From positions 1 to 23,711 of the forward strand of contig JBBPYK010000083.1 in NCBI GenBank assembly GCA_038199985.1: a DNA stretch of 23,711 nt, in the 5' to 3' direction. Position 1 is the stretch's first letter; every line of letters starts with the position of its first letter. The notes beneath the pieces are model-generated. The model had not been told where the DNA came from and searched no databases. It was given only the letters and a program-made list of their open reading frames with translations. This DNA is from Arthrobacter_J sp038199985. GTDB lineage: Bacteria; Actinomycetota; Actinomycetes; Actinomycetales; Micrococcaceae. This document shows positions 17,005 through 23,711 of this stretch, one piece after another. The position numbers and the translations under genes were made by a program.

Positions 17005-19833
17005 TCAGAGCAGCGTGTCGAAATCGAGTTGTTCGGCAGCCGCTACCGGCTGCGCTGAGGCCGCCGTGTTCGCTGCCGAGCGCACCTCCAGCCAAGCGGA
17101 ACCAAGACCATTGAACAGGATGCCAGGCTTTGTCAGGCCGCGTTTCTCGCTGATGGCATAGAGCCGGTAGGCGAGTTCGTGGGCCGCGGACATGTCCAAG
17201 CCGCGGCTCTCGGCCCGTGCGAGGATGCGGCCCGTGTCGTCGAGTCCCTTGTCATCGAGTGCCTTCGCCATATGTAGGACCACCTCCCACAGCGAGATCC
17301 GGTCGTCCTTTCTGGGATCGTAACCGCCCGGTAGCTCAGCAGGCTCGAAGAGCTTGACCTTGCCCCCGCCGGACGAGAGCACACCGGCACGGACCAGGCG
17401 GGAAACCGACGCGTTCTTCGCATTGGCGAGCGTTTCGGCATCCCCGTAGTCCGAGACATCGAATCCGTGCGTTTCATACCAGGCAATGCACCAGCGGCTG
17501 TCGCCGTCAAAGTCGCCTTCCTGCTCCGAGAGGACCTCGTCAAGGATGGCGTTGATGGCCCGTAGCGCGTCGCGCACGCTCATCGGCTCACCATTGGGTT
17601 CGAGGACCTTCGAGTACCTAGAGAAAATTCCCATTCCCGGACCAATGGCCGCCTGGGCCAAGTCAACCGGCGCAATACCACCCTGTTGGAGAACCCGCAA
17701 TGACTCTGGCAAAGATCCACGTAACTCAGTCAGCAGCCCACGGCGGTCGATGATCGGCGCATCCTCCGGGCGGGGCCGGAGCGCCAACACGATGGAAGAC
17801 GCCAGAGCGTTCGTCCCGACACTGATCATTCGGCCGGCGCGCTCTGAACGTACCGGCCAGGTCGCCGTGATCTGCCAACCGGCCTGAAGCATGCCGCCGA
17901 GAATTGTTTCCCAGCCTGTTGACGCAGTTCCTTCCGCCTCCAGCTCCGACTGCTTGAACGCATAGTAAACAGTGATGGGGTATTCATCTGAGGCATGGCT
18001 TCGCGCATGTTCAAAGACATTTTCAAATCCTGCCTCAAAGAATTTACGAGCACCATCGGCCCCATTGTGCCGGTAGGGGTTCGCGACAAGCTCCTCAACC
18101 TTTGGAACCAGCATAGTGGAGAGCAAGTTTGGCATGATCTCCTTAAGGGAACGGCGCAACCATACGTAGAAAAAATCGGACAAGTCCGAATAGCCGATGT
18201 TGTCGTAATAGGGCGGGTCAGTCGAGATGACGACGCTGGAGTAGTCGAGCGCAGCAGCGTCACCCTGTGTTACGACGGAAACCCCTTCAGCAGGGACTTT
18301 TTCGATCGCTCTTGTAACTGCACGAAGCATGATCTCAAGTCCGCCCGATGAGGACGCGAGTGGGTTGCCCTCTGCAAAATCCCAGGCCATGGGTATTGCT
18401 TGCCGAGCAAATACATTTCTGAGGATTTCCATCTGTGGATTGCTCGCCCAGGTCGTGATTGCTGACGAATAGTCAGTCAGTCTCGACACGGCGAAACTCA
18501 AGTATGTGGCAACGGCGTCGGCGTAGGCAGCTGCACCGGTCCCACCCTGCTCAAGGCGTTCGCCTTCCGGGAAGCCCGCATCGACGGCATCCTTGAAGAC
18601 TCGTTCGCGTGCCTGACCCACGAGATCACTGAAGGTCGTGAGCGCAGTTAGCTGCCGGTTGGTGAAAAGATCCACCCATTGAGTCATTCCATAGGCCTGC
18701 ACACGGAACGAAAGCGCCTTTTCCGGTAAGGAACCCTGCGGGAGTTGGCCAGGAAGCGGGACGCTGGCCGAAGCGATGTGAAGGTCAGATGGCTGTAAAT
18801 ACACTCTCGCCCGCCGTCCTTCGGCGACAGTTGCCATGAGCTGGGAACCAAGTCCAACCTCACGGCTCTGTGAGCGAACGTACTCGAGCGGGACCGCAGT
18901 TCCGCAGGAGATGCAGGTTGCACCGGTTCGTCCGACAGTACCTTCAGTGGCTGGCGTCGGGGCCAACTTCGGATCGTGTCCGATAGTGAACCCGACTTTT
19001 CCGTCTACGACGGTCGGTACTACGTACGCTTCCTTGCCCTTCTTTTTCCCGAGCCACCATGACCGCACCAGCGGCATCTCAATGCCACACGCCGGGTTGG
19101 GGCACTCCACCGTCCGCGCCCAGATCCATGCAATGACGGTTGCCTTGGAACCATCGGAAAGGGTTGCTTGGGGATACAGATGTCCTATCTGGCGCTCCGC
19201 CTCGTCGCGCATCCACGCACCATACTGGCGGACATCCTCTGCCAGGCCAGCGGCTTTCGGCCAGCCGAGCATTCGACTCTCGGCTGCGTGGGGGAACGCT
19301 GGCACCTGGCCCGCGAACTTCGGCGGGATCTCGATGAGTGCCTTGTTGATCAGCACGGCGACTGGGTTGAGGTCGCTGGCGTGCGCTTCGAGACCAAGTC
19401 TTTGTGCCTCGAGCGGTATGGTCCCACCACCAGCAAAAGGGTCAAGAATTGCGGGCGGCTTTCCACCGGTGGAGCGTAAGATCTCGGCACGTACTTGATC
19501 AAACAGGGCGTCATCATTGAGGTTGTCCCAGTCGACCATCTTCTCGATCAACGCGAAAAGCCGGGCTCGTTCGGCGGCGACTCGCCGCTCGACGTACGCT
19601 TCGACGTCGTGCTCTTCACGACGCTTTGCCTCGTCGCGATAATCAGCGGCATTCTCGCTGGGATCATCGACGAGCTGTGCGAAAAGTACTGCGCGGGCTG
19701 TCGCCAAAGGCCGGCGCGCCCACCACAGGTGCAACGTGGACGGGTGTCCATGCCGGATCGACTTCTCGCGTGCTGACTGCTTGTTGATCGCGTCGAGAGG
19801 CAGGGCAACCTCGATGAGCTTCTTCTTTGACAT
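17005..19833 (-). CDS. DUF1156 Zn-ribbon DNA methyltransferase (COG1743-like)
   Basis: This 942-residue amino-methylating DNA methyltransferase (probably N6-adenine) is the first gene of the operon. The N-terminal DUF1156 block reads LPLDAINKQSAREKSIRHGH, followed by LHLWWARRPLATARAVL. The SAM site is DPFAGGGTIP at 131-140 with SDLNP at 153-157. A zinc ribbon follows, CPNPAC and CISC. The catalytic motif is DPPY at 539-542, followed by YDNIGYSDLSDFFYVWLRR. The frame extends upstream to 19878, but that part reads as leader (MPCGDASRHSEF...). ATG 19833 has GGGATGGA just before it and starts the conserved KKLIEVALPLDAIN block. With DUF499 it forms a recurrent anti-phage pair. Hand-counted GC falls to 45-58% between about 18000 and 18480 (the catalytic segment), against 67-73% in samples of both ends. 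It may act as host-protecting modification enzyme or as part of the attack complex. Confidence 0.85.
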   Translation of the reverse strand: MSKKKLIEVALPLDAINKQSAREKSIRHGHPSTLHLWWARRPLATARAVLFAQLVDDPSENAADYRDEAKRREEHDVEAYVERRVAAERARLFALIEKMVDWDNLNDDALFDQVRAEILRSTGGKPPAILDPFAGGGTIPLEAQRLGLEAHASDLNPVAVLINKALIEIPPKFAGQVPAFPHAAESRMLGWPKAAGLAEDVRQYGAWMRDEAERQIGHLYPQATLSDGSKATVIAWIWARTVECPNPACGIEMPLVRSWWLGKKKGKEAYVVPTVVDGKVGFTIGHDPKLAPTPATEGTVGRTGATCISCGTAVPLEYVRSQSREVGLGSQLMATVAEGRRARVYLQPSDLHIASASVPLPGQLPQGSLPEKALSFRVQAYGMTQWVDLFTNRQLTALTTFSDLVGQARERVFKDAVDAGFPEGERLEQGGTGAAAYADAVATYLSFAVSRLTDYSSAITTWASNPQMEILRNVFARQAIPMAWDFAEGNPLASSSGGLEIMLRAVTRAIEKVPAEGVSVVTQGDAAALDYSSVVISTDPPYYDNIGYSDLSDFFYVWLRRSLKEIMPNLLSTMLVPKVEELVANPYRHNGADGARKFFEAGFENVFEHARSHASDEYPITVYYAFKQSELEAEGTASTGWETILGGMLQAGWQITATWPVRSERAGRMISVGTNALASSIVLALRPRPEDAPIIDRRGLLTELRGSLPESLRVLQQGGIAPVDLAQAAIGPGMGIFSRYSKVLEPNGEPMSVRDALRAINAILDEVLSEQEGDFDGDSRWCIAWYETHGFDVSDYGDAETLANAKNASVSRLVRAGVLSSGGGKVKLFEPAELPGGYDPRKDDRISLWEVVLHMAKALDDKGLDDTGRILARAESRGLDMSAAHELAYRLYAISEKRGLTKPGILFNGLGSAWLEVRSAANTAASAQPVAAAEQLDFDTLL

Positions 19834-19990
19834 TCCATCCCAAAATTCACTGTGCCGCGAGGCGTCCCCACACGGCACAAGCTGGGCCGCGGCAAAACCA
19901 TCATCTCATTAGCATCCTACGTGAGACCACCAATCGCCCGGGGGGAGGTAAGTTCGATAGTGTCGGATCCTTCTCCTATGATTGGAGATC
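19834..19990. promoter_or_regulatory. Divergent control region between the five-gene operon and the m5C methyltransferase
   Basis: This 157-base spacer separates two divergently transcribed units and should hold both promoters. A perfect inverted repeat, TGTGCCG (19851-19857) and CGGCACA (19873-19879), has 7-base arms and a 15-base loop; it lies just upstream of the DUF1156 start. An 8-base palindrome GCCGCGGC follows at about 19886-19893. For the operon I see only a poor candidate promoter (TTGGTG, 16 bases, TAATGA on the minus strand). No regulator gene is encoded nearby, so control could come from the methyltransferases themselves or from RNA structure. Confidence 0.45.
19977..19982 (+). 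promoter_or_regulatory. Candidate -10 element giving a (nearly) leaderless m5C methyltransferase mRNA
   Basis: TATGAT matches the -10 consensus at five of six bases and ends 8 bases before ATG 19991. The start of transcription would then fall at about 19988-19991, on or just before the start codon. Leaderless mRNAs are common in actinobacteria. The -35 is poor (TTCGAT, 18 bases upstream). A GGAG 3 bases before the ATG argues for a short conventional leader instead. Confidence 0.3.
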
Positions 19991-21067
19991 ATGAAACGTA
20001 GCGAAGTTCGAGTCCTCGACCTCTTCGCGGGTGCTGGCGGGCTCACGGCTGGCTTCCACCAGGCCTCCTCAAGGTTCACGAGCGTCGCCGCCGTTGAAAT
20101 GGACCTCGCTGCAGCCGCGTCCTACGAGGCAACGTTCGGCGAGGGAATCGTTTTCGCAGGATCAATCCAGGACTGGCTGGCTACAGCCGAGATGCCAACA
20201 GACATTGACATCATTGTCGGCGGCCCTCCCTGCCAAGGTTTTTCAACGCTCGGCAAGCAGGACGCGGAGGACGTACGCAACAGTCTTTGGCAGCACTATG
20301 CCGAGGCCATCATGCGTTTGCGCCCAAAATATTTCGTCGTCGAGAACGTGGCGGCGTTCGCTGCCTCGCCGCAGTTCCTCGAATTCACTGCCCTGACCGA
20401 AGGTGGCAAACTCAAGGACTACGCATTTCGGCATAAGATTTTGAACGCAGCAGACTTCGGTGCCCCTCAAGCTCGCAAACGGGCCGTGATCACCGGCTAC
20501 AGGCGAGATCTCGAGTTCCCCGGTTTTCCGGAACCGACGCACGCCGTACATCGAACTGTCGGTGAAGTATTCGCTGGCGTACCGAAAACCGTGGATGGTC
20601 TTGACCTGCCACAGGAGCGCTCGATCGAGTTCGAGGGGAAGATTTTTTCTGGGCCATTCGTCTCGAGGGAGCTTCACCTGGGGCGTCGCTATACAGAGCT
20701 ATCACTCAAGCGCTTTGCAGAAATTCCGGAGGGCGGCAATCGCTTCAACATACCTGACGAGCTCTTGTCCGACTGCTGGAAGAAACACAAAAACGGGTCC
20801 GGTGACGTCATGGGCAGGTTGCACGCTGACAAGCCATCCGTAACTATCCGGACGGAATTCTTCAAGCCCGAGAAGGGTCGGTACTTACATCCAGACCCTA
20901 CAGTTATGCGAGCAATCACTCACTACGAGGCTGCACTCCTGCAGGGATTCCCTTTGGACCACCGGTTCATAGGTTCGAAGACTTCAATCGCGAGACAAAT
21001 CGGCAATGCAGTGCCTATCCCCCTCGGTAAGGCTATTGGATCGCAATTAGTGGCGCGATTTAGATAG
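19991..21067 (+). CDS. DNA (cytosine-5) methyltransferase
   Basis: This 358-residue enzyme transfers a methyl group from SAM to C5 of cytosine in a specific site; it is the likely self-protecting enzyme of the MORC/Z1/DUF4420 restriction module. The family motifs appear in order: I DLFAGAGGL at 10-18; IV GGPPCQGFS with catalytic C81; VI ENV at 118-120; VIII QARKR at 160-164; a target-recognition stretch from about 175 to 290 containing DVMGRLHADKPSVTIRTEF; and RQIGNAVP near the C-terminus (IX-X). The frame can start at TTG 19982, but ATG 19991 is directly followed by the conserved block (VRVLDLF) and is preferred. It is divergent from the five-gene operon. Two hand-counted samples are 52% GC, below most of the window, which suggests separate acquisition. 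No Vsr mismatch endonuclease, a frequent partner of this class, is visible here. Confidence 0.93.
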   Translation: MKRSEVRVLDLFAGAGGLTAGFHQASSRFTSVAAVEMDLAAAASYEATFGEGIVFAGSIQDWLATAEMPTDIDIIVGGPPCQGFSTLGKQDAEDVRNSLWQHYAEAIMRLRPKYFVVENVAAFAASPQFLEFTALTEGGKLKDYAFRHKILNAADFGAPQARKRAVITGYRRDLEFPGFPEPTHAVHRTVGEVFAGVPKTVDGLDLPQERSIEFEGKIFSGPFVSRELHLGRRYTELSLKRFAEIPEGGNRFNIPDELLSDCWKKHKNGSGDVMGRLHADKPSVTIRTEFFKPEKGRYLHPDPTVMRAITHYEAALLQGFPLDHRFIGSKTSIARQIGNAVPIPLGKAIGSQLVARFR

Positions 21068-21130
21068 TGGTTCACGCATTCTCTGGCCCGATAATGCCTA
21101 TCCGTCCCTTGAATTTGACGTGTACGCTAT

Positions 21131-22050
21131 GGCAGAAATTCTGAAGAGTTGCTTTACTGGCTCTTCGCGGTTCGTGGTGAATACCGTTTGCTGAGATGAA
21201 TGTCAGGCCGTCGTTCGGCCAGCGCTTATCAACATGATACGTGCCTGATAGTTGGCGGGATTGCGGTATTCGCGTGCGGTGCGGTTGATGTTTTTGATCA
21301 TGGTGTTCGCGGCCTCGACTTTCGCGGGTGTGACTCTTGTGGTGATGAGGGTTTCGATTTCGGGCCACCACTTGTTGATCGTTGCCCATAGGCCAGCCGG
21401 GCCTTGATCCAAGCACCGATACCGCGGCTATCGCAGCCGTTGACCGCCCCCATGACCCGTCCGGTATCCACGTCGACGATGGTGGACATCCAGCGCTAAT
21501 ACCGGCACCAGGAGTCTCTGGTCTGGTCCTTGAACCAGCGCACTGACCGGTAGCGGTGTTCATCGATACCAATCCGTGCCGGTGCCACCTTCTTGGCCGT
21601 GGCCAGGGCTGCCGCGGCAGCCAACACCACGGTGTTGACCACCCACGACGAGACCCCGAATGCGCGGGCGACTTCAGCTCCTGCCCGGCGTGAGAGCGTC
21701 ACCGCACCTGCGATCTCCTCCTTTAACCGCGTTGTTGAACGGGCACGGGCTGGTACCTGCACGGTGGATTCAGCGAACGTTCCTCGGATGTAGGATGGTT
21801 CCTCGCAGAACCAGCGCGGCTCGGCCCAGAGGACACGCATAGCCCCGGCAACAGGAATAGCGCATACCCGTTGCTGCCAGCGTGAATGCACGCTCACGGC
21901 CACCACACCACACAACGGGCGGCTCGATGGTGTCAGAGATTCAACGATGACTGTCCTGCCAGCATCGGCCATGTCCTCGGCGGAGATGACGCGGTAATCG
22001 GGCAGATTGAAAATAACCGTCGCAGCATCAAGGCGCGACTGAGTAGGCCG
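21131..22050 (-). mobile_element. Decayed ISL3-family insertion sequence
   Basis: This is the remains of an ISL3 element whose transposase lies on the minus strand. GGCAGAAATTCTGAAGAG (21131-21148) and GGCTCTTCGCGGTTCG (from 21159) past the transposase C-terminus resemble ISL3-type termini. I could not find a matching right inverted repeat or a target duplication. Expected size is about 1.4-1.5 kb; only about 0.9 kb is left, in line with the internal deletion of the transposase. Confidence 0.5.
21203..22050 (-). pseudogene. ISL3-family transposase pseudogene (nonsense, frameshift, internal deletion)
   Basis: The N-terminal part (22050-21499) reads VIFNLPDYRVISAED, AGAMRVLWAEPRWFCEEPSY, STTRLKEEIAGAV, RRAGAEVARAFGVSSWVVNT and ARIGIDEHRYRSVRWFKD, matching the DNA-binding half of ISL3 transposases. 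A TAG (21496-21498) replaces an expected sense codon after SWCRY, and the same frame resumes as RWMSTIVDVDTGRVMGAVNG. Soon after this the core of the DDE domain is missing. A different frame carries the C-terminus: PEIETLITTRVTPAKVEAAN, then IKNINRTAREYRNPANYQAR (to 21203). A whole transposase would have about 430 residues. The product cannot be active. An in-frame TAG (22051-22053) bounds the upstream side. Confidence 0.82.
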
Positions 22051-22058
22051 CTACTCGT

Positions 22059-22319
22059 TCACGACAGGAACTTGGATTTCACCACCTCGGACATGGTGGC
22101 AGGCTTTTCCGTCAGTAGGTTCAGGATCTGCCACTGCTGAACCCCGGCGATCACGTGCTCCCCGGCTCTGGTCAGCCGTCCGCCCAGCACGATGACCGAG
22201 GGGTTGAGCAGGTTCACGCACATTGCCAGGACCGAACCGATGTCCCGCCCGGCCTGGCGTAGCGCCTGGATGGCCGCGGTGTCGTTGGCTTCAGCAAGAA
22301 GCACGACGTCGGAGCAGGA
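22059..22319 (-). pseudogene. ROK-family protein C-terminal fragment
   Basis: The minus-strand reading VVLLAEANDTAAIQALRQAG followed by RDIGSVLAMCVNLLNPSVIV and LGGRLTRAGEHVIAGV is the conserved C-terminal part of ROK proteins (sugar kinases and repressors such as the NagC/XylR type, about 300-400 residues). There is no N-terminal ATPase or DNA-binding part: the frame is cut by TGA at 22320-22322, where a transposase-like segment of opposite strand begins. After about 22137 the reading (WQILNLLTEKPATMSEVV...) no longer resembles the ROK C-terminus. This is therefore a broken gene truncated on both sides, with the ISL3 remnant abutting it. Confidence 0.65.
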
Positions 22320-22477
22320 TCAGCTCCCACGCCCGGCGGCTGACCGTCCGCCTCGCCGCCACCGCACCCGTGCCCGGGCTGCTACTTAAAGCCCTCACAC
22401 ACCTCAACGCCCTCAACCCGCCATATAAGCAACGACCACCGACCGGCCCCGAGCAGGAAAACCAAGCATCACCGTGA
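22313..22477 (+). pseudogene. Probable IS1380-type transposase C-terminal remnant
   Basis: The frame reading SSHARRLTVRLAATAPVPGL followed by LLKALTHLNALNPP ends at TGA 22475-22477. The HARRLxxRL segment followed by a short helix and a proline-rich tail resembles the C-terminus of IS1380-family transposases. No upstream transposase core is present; it joins the ROK fragment directly. The identification is by eye from about 35 residues, and other transposase families are possible. Confidence 0.4.
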
Positions 22478-22859
22478 CGGACGTGGAATCGTCAGCGACA
22501 ACCACCACCGGTCAGCGGCCAGATTGTCAAACCCTGATGCCAGAATCGATACAGTCAGGCGGCTAGTAAGCCCCAATCACCCCCGGAACCACGCGCCATA
22601 AAAGATCGAGACTAAAGCGAAGATCACCCGGTATTCGCGCCAGAGAGCCTCGAATGCTTCAAACCCGGCCATAGTTTCGGTGCATTTTCGAAATGAGGCA
22701 CGCGCTCCATTTCGCGAGGACTCTAGCTGAGTCTCGTTCGGCTATTGACGGCAACCGCCGCTTTCGATAGCGTTCACTTCGCGGTCGTCAAAACTACGCA
22801 ATATCGAATGCGGCGGTCGGGTTAATGCGGGAACAACCGAATAGAACCGGAGCAAGCCG
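22478..22859. other. Intergenic region upstream of the permease gene
   Basis: No coding frame with family resemblance was seen. The left part probably holds the outer end of the IS remnant. A small inverted repeat GACTC-TAGCT-GAGTC lies near 22720-22736. The right part should carry the permease promoter. Confidence 0.4.
22745..22773 (+). promoter_or_regulatory. Candidate permease promoter
   Basis: TTGACG (22745-22750) and TAGCGT (22768-22773) are separated by 17 bases. The -35 matches five of six consensus bases and the -10 only three. The leader to the ATG would be about 80 bases long, leaving room for regulation. Confidence 0.35.
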
Positions 22860-23711
22860 ATGGCGGATAAAGCAAATCATCTGCAGGACATCATGGAGCA
22901 GGAGAAGGGGCTCAAACGGAGCCTGACGACCGGGCAAATGGCGATGATTGCCATCGGCGGTGCGATCGGTACAGGCTTGTTCCTGGGCAGCGGACTCGCG
23001 ATCGGCCTGGCGGGACCGAGCGTCATCATCAGCTACGCGGTCGGCGCCGTCATCGCCTTGATTCTGATGGGGTGTCTGTCCGAGATGACCGTTGCCCACC
23101 CGACCACTGGTTCGTTTGGCGCCTACGCCCAACGCTATATAAACCCCTGGGCCGGGTTCACCGTGCGGTACTCCTACTGGTTCGCGATCATCTGCGCCAT
23201 CGGGACCGAGGTCACCGCCATCTCGGTGTACATGAAGTTCTGGTTCCCCAGCGTCCCCGCATTCGTGTGGGTGCTGCTGTTCGCCGGTGTGCTACTCGGC
23301 GTGAATGCGACGAGTGTCCGCCTGTTTGGGACCGTCGAGTACTGGTTCTCGGCCGTCAAGATTGCCGCGATTGTGGGCTTCATCCTGCTCGCGGCGTATC
23401 TGCTGGTCGGCACGGAGTCCAAGGAGATTGGGCCGCAGAACTTGACGAACGACGGCGGGTTCTTCCCGAACGGCGCGTGGGGAACGTGGATCGGGATCTT
23501 CATCGCCTTGTTCAGCTACCTGAGCATCGAGATAATCGCGGTCAGCGCGGGTGAGGCAAAGGACCCACAGAAGGCCGTGCCGATCGCGCTCCGCTCGACC
23601 GTGCTGCGGTTGATCCTGTTCTACCTGCTGACGCTCACGCTGATGGTCATGATCGTGCCATGGCAGTCAGCCGGTGAGGGTGAAAGCCCGTTCGTCAAGA
23701 CGATGGCGCTG
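22860..23711 (+). CDS. Amino-acid permease, APC superfamily / AAT family (partial, runs off right edge)
   Basis: This is a cytoplasmic-membrane amino-acid transporter (probably proton-coupled); the first 284 codons are in the window, of an expected 450-490. It starts with a short cytoplasmic tail (EQEKGLKRSLTTGQMAMI), then the family signature GGAIGTGLFLGSG at 33-45 (unwound first membrane helix). Five or more further hydrophobic segments follow, including PSVIISYAVGAVIALILMG, YWFAIICAIGTEVTAISVY and the helix around FIALFSYLSIEIIAVSAGEA, which matches the GTE.-type segment of the family. The substrate cannot be told from this part. GGAG lies about 8 bases before ATG 22860. The frame is clean and GC is high, so this looks like resident chromosome beyond the IS-scarred island edge. 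Confidence 0.9.
   Translation, partial: MADKANHLQDIMEQEKGLKRSLTTGQMAMIAIGGAIGTGLFLGSGLAIGLAGPSVIISYAVGAVIALILMGCLSEMTVAHPTTGSFGAYAQRYINPWAGFTVRYSYWFAIICAIGTEVTAISVYMKFWFPSVPAFVWVLLFAGVLLGVNATSVRLFGTVEYWFSAVKIAAIVGFILLAAYLLVGTESKEIGPQNLTNDGGFFPNGAWGTWIGIFIALFSYLSIEIIAVSAGEAKDPQKAVPIALRSTVLRLILFYLLTLTLMVMIVPWQSAGEGESPFVKTMAL

Noticed and set aside
21143..21166. GAAGAG/CTCTTC inverted repeat as terminator of the m5C methyltransferase gene
   Set aside because: The stem is only 6 bases with a 12-base loop and no T-run, and it lies within sequence that looks like an ISL3 end.
21072..21572. Minus-strand frame of 166 codons over the ISL3 remnant
   Set aside because: The true transposase reading lies in other frames of the same strand; this frame is out of phase.
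1..23711. CRISPR array, tRNA, rRNA or an integrase with attachment sites
   Set aside because: I saw no regularly spaced repeats, no cloverleaf-like tRNA sequence, no rRNA-like sequence and no integrase gene. Small att duplications could be missed by eye.

Overview
The window comes from a high-GC bacterium, most likely an actinomycete of the Arthrobacter/Micrococcales type. That is an inference from base composition, codon use and the look of the IS remnants; no rRNA, tRNA or marker gene confirms it. Almost all of the coding sequence belongs to a DNA-processing and defence island, which is bounded or scarred by decayed insertion sequences.

Layout. (1) 5992-1, minus strand: an AddB-like nuclease subunit followed, with an ATGA overlap, by an AddA-like UvrD helicase-nuclease that runs off the left edge. 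(2) 5993-6333: a divergent spacer holding the end of a decayed IS3-type element. (3) 6334-7845, plus strand: a lone DUF2971 protein with a long novel N-terminal region. (4) 7846-8112: a convergent spacer, AT-rich in its second half and rich in small inverted repeats. (5) 19833-8113, minus strand: a tight five-gene operon, in transcription order a DUF1156 Zn-ribbon DNA methyltransferase, a Swt1-type HEPN + DUF499 ATPase, a MORC/Hsp90-like GHKL ATPase, a PD-(D/E)XK (DUF4420) endonuclease and a Z1-domain SF2-type ATPase. The last four are joined by overlapping stop and start codons. (6) 19991-21067, plus strand: a divergent cytosine-5 DNA methyltransferase. (7) About 21130-22480: wreckage of an ISL3 element, a ROK-family gene fragment and probably an IS1380-type transposase tail. 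(8) 22860 to the right edge: an APC-superfamily amino-acid permease, probably ordinary chromosome.

How the genes may work together. The MORC ATPase, Z1 protein, DUF4420 nuclease and m5C methyltransferase match a known class of complex restriction-modification systems. DUF1156 with DUF499 is a second recognised anti-phage pair. Here both lie in one transcription unit, so the locus looks like a composite system: two DNA-modifying enzymes of different chemistry, three NTPases, a DNA nuclease and a potential RNase (HEPN, R-x4-H intact). The neighbouring AddAB-like pair could degrade the cut DNA. The composite operon and the DUF2971 gene are the most promising parts for new biology. All gene reading frames in the island appear intact, in contrast to the IS fragments.
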